Source: Liolophura sinensis (lineage: Eukaryota > Mollusca > Polyplacophora > Chitonida > Chitonidae). Taken from it: a stretch of DNA of 64,000 bases. The translations under genes and the position numbers were made by a program. The stretch covers positions 2,547,501 to 2,611,500 of the forward strand of contig NC_088303.1 in assembly GCF_032854445.1 (NCBI RefSeq), given 5' to 3'. Positions 59,641 through 64,000 of the stretch are shown here, one piece after another; positions within the stretch are counted from its first letter, which is position 1; every line of letters begins with the position of its first letter. A model generated the notes under the pieces. The model saw only the letters and a program-made list of their open reading frames with translations, was not told the DNA's origin and ran no database searches.

Positions 59641-60344
59641 CAAAAAAGAACAAAACATATGCATGCTTTTATATAAAAATTCTTGTAAAAAAATACAAAT
59701 GCATTTGATCTCATTACAACCCATTTATGGCACAGAAATAAATAGATTTCTGTCAATGTCAAAATGACGTCTGGAATGTCTGGATAGGTCAAGAAAATAT
59801 GGTGGATGACATTCAGACTATCCCCCAAGAAGGAAACCATAAATTCCTATTAATTTGAAAAAAAAAAAAACCAAGAAATAGTTGAGAAAATGTTTGAGTG
59901 GAATTATACAAAAATGGGCATACCACAATTCATGTCTGTTTGACAGACAACTGTGTGTCATACTTCTGCAATGCACGGCATTAAACATGTGACTCATCTC
60001 GGCCAGGTTTTCAGTCACACGCACTGGGCAGGATTTATAAAGACCTTTACCTTGATCAATACTAATAGCTACACAGATAATATTTAGGCAGAGAGTATTT
60101 TTACATCATCTTGACAAGCTGTGAGCTCTCCAACCCTGTCAACATGTGTCAAGATCCAGAGGATAGAGCTATCAGTCCCCATTAATCTGAGCGAAGCTTC
60201 ACACACTTTTGGATCCTCCCCTTTCTGCCAATCAAGCTTATCACAAATACTTGTTACCCAGGTCATCAGAGGTTATTCCTGTTCAAACAAATCAGTTTTA
60301 CAGAAGGTGTCACCCCATGTACATTATTTATCAGTTTGCTATGT

Positions 60345-60790
60345 TAATATCTCAACAATCAACAGTATTTTGTAACATGTCTGTCAACAGTATTCTGTAG
60401 CACGTTTGTCAACAGTATAATGTAACACCTATGTCAACAGTATTATGCAACACTTGTTTGTCAGCATATTATGTAACACATGTAACACATCAACAGTATT
60501 CTGTAACCTATTCTTGTCAACAATATTATGTAACACACATTTCTCAACAGTATTCTGTACCATGTTTCTCAACAGTAACCTGTACCACGTTCGTCAACAG
60601 TATTCTGTACCACAAATTTGTCAACAGTATCATGTAACACCTTTTTAAACAGTATTATGCATAACTTGTTTGTCATAAATATTATGTAACATGTTTGTCA
60701 ACAGTATTCTCTGGCTCACGTTTCTCAACAGTATTCTATAACATGTTTGTCAACAGTATTATGTAACACATGTTTGTCAACACTATTGAC
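60345..60790. repeat. 25-bp minisatellite, about 17 copies, imperfect
   Basis: The unit is catgtttgtcaacagtattc plus tgtaa. Spacing varies and copies are diverged. Confidence 0.88.
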
Positions 60791-60954
60791 AATGTTGTCA
60801 ACAGAACTTATTTATTGTCTTAACATTGTTACCAATTATATGTACACTGATAAAACTGTTCTAAGAAAAATGTCAATTTTGCGTGTTATCAACATATTTC
60901 TATCTATAATAACAACCACGTACACAGGACCTCAAGTCTGTGTCAAAGTCCAAA

Positions 60955-61650
60955 GCAGTCAACATTTCTGTTGTGGGTGTCAATAGCATTTCTGTTATGA
61001 CAACCATCTGAACAATCTATGATAGTCATGTCAACAGCATTTCTCTCCTTGATGTCACCAGTACTCAAGATGAATAACAGTTTTCTCATGGAAGACAAGA
61101 GCATTTCTATCCTGAATATCAACAGTAATTCACTCATGGATTTCAACAACATTTCTGTCAAGGATATCAACAGCATTTCTATCAAGGATGTCAACAGCGT
61201 TTCTGTCCTGAATATCAATAGTAATTCACTCATGGATATCAACAACATTTCTGTCAAGGATATAAACAGCATTTCTGTCAAGGATGTCAACAGCATTTCT
61301 GTCCTGAATATCAATAGTAATTCACTCATGGATATCAACAACATTTCTGTCAAGGATATCAACAGCATTTCTGTCAAGGATATCAACAGCATTTTCTGTC
61401 CTGAATATCAATAATAATTCACTCAAGGATTTCAACAGCATTTCTGTGAAGGATATCAACAGCATTTCTGTCCTGGATGTCAACAGCATTTCTGTCAAGG
61501 ATATCAACAGCATTCCTGTCAAGGATATCAATAGACAATTTCTGTCCTGGATGTCACCAGAAAAATATATAAAACAACAAAAAATTATTATTGGATATCA
61601 ACAGCACTTCTGTGCTGAATATCAAGGGCATTCTATGATGGATGTCACAA
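60955..61650. repeat. 24-bp minisatellite, about 27 copies
   Basis: The unit is gtcaaggatatcaacagcat plus ttct, with variant gtcctgaatatcaatagtaa. Multi-unit blocks of about 120 bp recur at about 61085, 61205 and 61305. Plus and minus frames of 131-149 codons are artefacts of the 24-bp period. Confidence 0.93.
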
Positions 61651-61679
61651 AGTAACAGGCATACAAACAGTATTTTTAT

Positions 61680-62930
61680 AATATTAGCATCAGCATCATT
61701 TTCAATGTAATGTGGCAGATATCAACACCACTTTCACTTTAATGTGGCAGGTATCAACACCACTTTCACTTTAATGTGGCAGGTATCAACACCAATTTCA
61801 TTGTAATGTGACAGGTATCAGCACTATTTTCATTGTAATGTGACAGGTATCAACACCATTTCCATCACAGTGTGACAGGTATCAACACCATTTTCACTGT
61901 AATGTGACGGGGATCAACACTATTTTTGTTGTAATGTGGCAGATATAAAGACCATTTTCATTGTTATGTGACAGGTATTAACACCATTTTGATTTTAATA
62001 GGACAGATATCGACACCATTTCCATCACACTGTGGACAGGTATTAACACCCACCATTTCCATCACACTGTAACAACACCATTTTCACTGTAATGGGACAG
62101 GTATCAACACTGTTTTCATTGCACTGTGACAGGTACATGTATCAACACCATTTTCATCACACTGTGACACGTATAAGCACCATTTTCATCGCACTGTGAC
62201 ACATATAAGCACCATTTTCATCGCACTGTGACAGGTATATGCACCATTTTCACCGCACTGTGGCCGGTATAAGCACCATTTTCACTGCAGTGTGACAGGT
62301 ATAAGCACCATTTTCACTGTAGTGTGACAAGTATCAACACCATTTTCACCGCACTGTGGCCGGTATAAGCACCATTTTCATCGCACTGTGACAGGTATAG
62401 GCACCATTTTCACCGCACTGTGGCCGGTATATGCACCATTTTCACCGCACTGTGGCCGGTATAAGCATCATTTTCACTGCAGTGTGACAGGTATATGCAC
62501 CATTTTCACCGCACTGTGGCCGGTATAAGCATCATTTTTCACTGCAGTGTGACAGGTATATGCACCATTTTCACTGCAGTGTGACAAGTATCAACACCAT
62601 TTTCATCACACTGTGGCCGGTATAAGCATCATTTTCATCACAGTACAACGGGTATCAATACCATTTTCATCACAGTACATCGGGTATCAATACCATTTTC
62701 ATCACAGTACAACGGGTATCAATACCATTTTAATCACAGTACATCGGGTATCAATACCATTTTCATCACAGTACAACGGGTATCAATACCATTTTCATCA
62801 CAGTACAACGAGTATCAACACCATTTTCATCACAGTACAACGCGTATCAATACCATTTTCATCATGGGTACAATATCTACATCATTTTCCACATGGGTAT
62901 CAACAGTAGTTTCTTCACAGGTCACATGAA
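61680..62930. repeat. 31-32-bp minisatellite, about 38 copies
   Basis: The unit is like gtatcaacaccattttcatc plus acagtgtgacag. Subtypes shift along the array: gtaatgtgacag first, then cgcactgtggccg, then acagtacaacggg at the end. Confidence 0.93.
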
Positions 62931-63420
62931 GTTGACATACACCAAGTTTGTACAAAATAAAGTAACAAACCTGTCAGTGAAGATTTCTGTGTTAAATTAT
63001 ATGTCCTTCTTTATTCATAGAGCTATCACCTTGCAAAGGCTCTAATGTGGCTTCTTTTTTAACTTCCTTGTCAATGTGTACTGATCAGCATTATAATGCT
63101 GATTTCTCTGGGACTTGATCATGCTATATCAAATGAATGTAGAAAAAAATAATATCTGACGTAGTCAAACTGGTATGTCCAAACACGTCACATATTAGTA
63201 ACCAGTATCTTTAGACATACTCTCACATATGACCAAACCTACATTTATAACAAAGAAAACCCTGGTGAAAAAAAAAAAACAAACACTGTCTAATATGTAG
63301 GTTTAAAACCTGTCCACAAGAATTTACCTTACATGCTTCATACCCTCCACCCTCTAGCGCAAAAAATTTTCTTGGTTCGTCAAAAAAACAAACACATAAT
63401 CCTAACTTTAAACTAAAATG

Positions 63421-63745
63421 AATTCCGTTACACTAATGCCAGATTTCTAACTGAATTAAAATTGCACCAAGGCCAGATTTCTAACTGAATTCCATTACAC
63501 TAAAGCCAGATTTCTAACTGAATTCCATTACACTAAGGCCAGATTTCTATCTGAATTCCATTACACTAAGGCCAGATTTCTAACTGAATTCCATTACACT
63601 AAGGCCAGATTTCTATCTGAATTCCATTACACTAAAGCCAGATTTCTAACTGAATTCCATTACACTAAGGCCAGATTTCTAATTGAATTCCATTACACTA
63701 AGGCCAGATTTCTAACTGAATTTCATTACACTAAGGCCAGATTGC
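63421..63745. repeat. 33-bp minisatellite, about 10 copies
   Basis: The unit is gccagatttctaactgaatt plus ccattacactaag, and most copies contain an EcoRI site (gaattc). Confidence 0.95.
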
Positions 63746-64000
63746 TAACAGATACTCTCATTTTAATAACAAAAAGTAAACAGTGACTGCCTCTATAAAT
63801 CTGGCAGAAAATGACAAGGCTGTTTCTTGCGCATGTGTTGTGGGCTTCTTTTGTCACATGTTGTCTTTGCCACTGACTAAAAAAGACAGTTATGAACAAT
63901 TGTAATTTCTTTCAGTTTTACAGTGAAACAACAAAATCAGAAAACTTCTACAAACAAATCTAATTTCAGGGTTTGGAACTGGCTGAAGTATGTTTAACAA

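Larger units (their letters stand above)
53607..64000 (-). other. Gs-alpha intron, 5' part of gene, incomplete
   Basis: The acceptor of this intron is ctgcag at 53607-53612. Its donor is not in the window. No P-loop (GAGESGKST-type) or N-terminal exon was found on the minus strand. The intron is dominated by SINEs (54063-54437) and six tandem arrays. Quiet stretches are 53607-54062, 54438-54904, 59641-60344 and 62931-63420, and after 63746. Confidence 0.8.

Noticed and set aside
56784-59653. Very long open frames (up to 565 codons) on both strands
   Set aside because: They follow the period of a stop-free 78-bp tandem unit, exist on both strands at once and lie in an intron. Kept as repeat only.

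Overview
This is a eukaryotic nuclear window, most likely from a lophotrochozoan and probably a mollusc. The evidence is GT-AG introns of up to 20 kb, AT-rich DNA, tRNA-derived SINEs with target-site duplications, terminal-inverted-repeat (TIR) elements, an assembly gap, and no compact prokaryote-like genes. The phylum is an inference from the style of the SINEs and is not proved. 

One gene is identified with confidence: the 3' two-thirds of a stimulatory G-protein alpha subunit (Gs-alpha, GNAS-like) on the minus strand. Eight exons, running from 53606 down to 6833, splice in frame into exactly 290 codons plus a stop. They cover most of the helical domain, switch I with the catalytic arginine, the DVGGQ switch II, the NKQD and TCA guanine-binding motifs, and the C-terminal QYELL. 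The first roughly 104 residues (N-terminus, P-loop) are not in the window and should lie beyond base 64000. 

Layout: 1-6832 is 3' flank or 3' UTR with a 27-bp minisatellite; 6833-12797 holds the last five exons with small to medium introns; 12798-20263, 20319-32981 and 33080-53486 are three large introns (7.5, 12.7 and 20.4 kb); 53607-64000 is the start of a further intron and is mostly tandem repeat. About a quarter of the window (my rough sum is 16-17 kb) is minisatellite, in about 20 unrelated arrays with units of 18 to 78 bp. Many of the long open frames on both strands come from these arrays and are not genes. 

Mobile DNA includes at least three related tRNA-type SINE families, four of whose copies have recognisable target duplications. 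It also includes two TTAA-flanked elements whose ends start AGG, a pogo-like TA-flanked element carrying two opposed SINE pieces, and an 826-bp fold-back element with internal repeats. 

The two nearly identical 3.9-kb blocks on either side of the 200-N gap (43466-47344 and 47545-51417) have exactly the geometry of two unmerged overlapping contigs, so they are probably an assembly duplication and not biology. I did not find a previously undescribed gene system. The most notable signals are the repeat structures, their possible splicing or Pol III side effects, and the transposon nesting.
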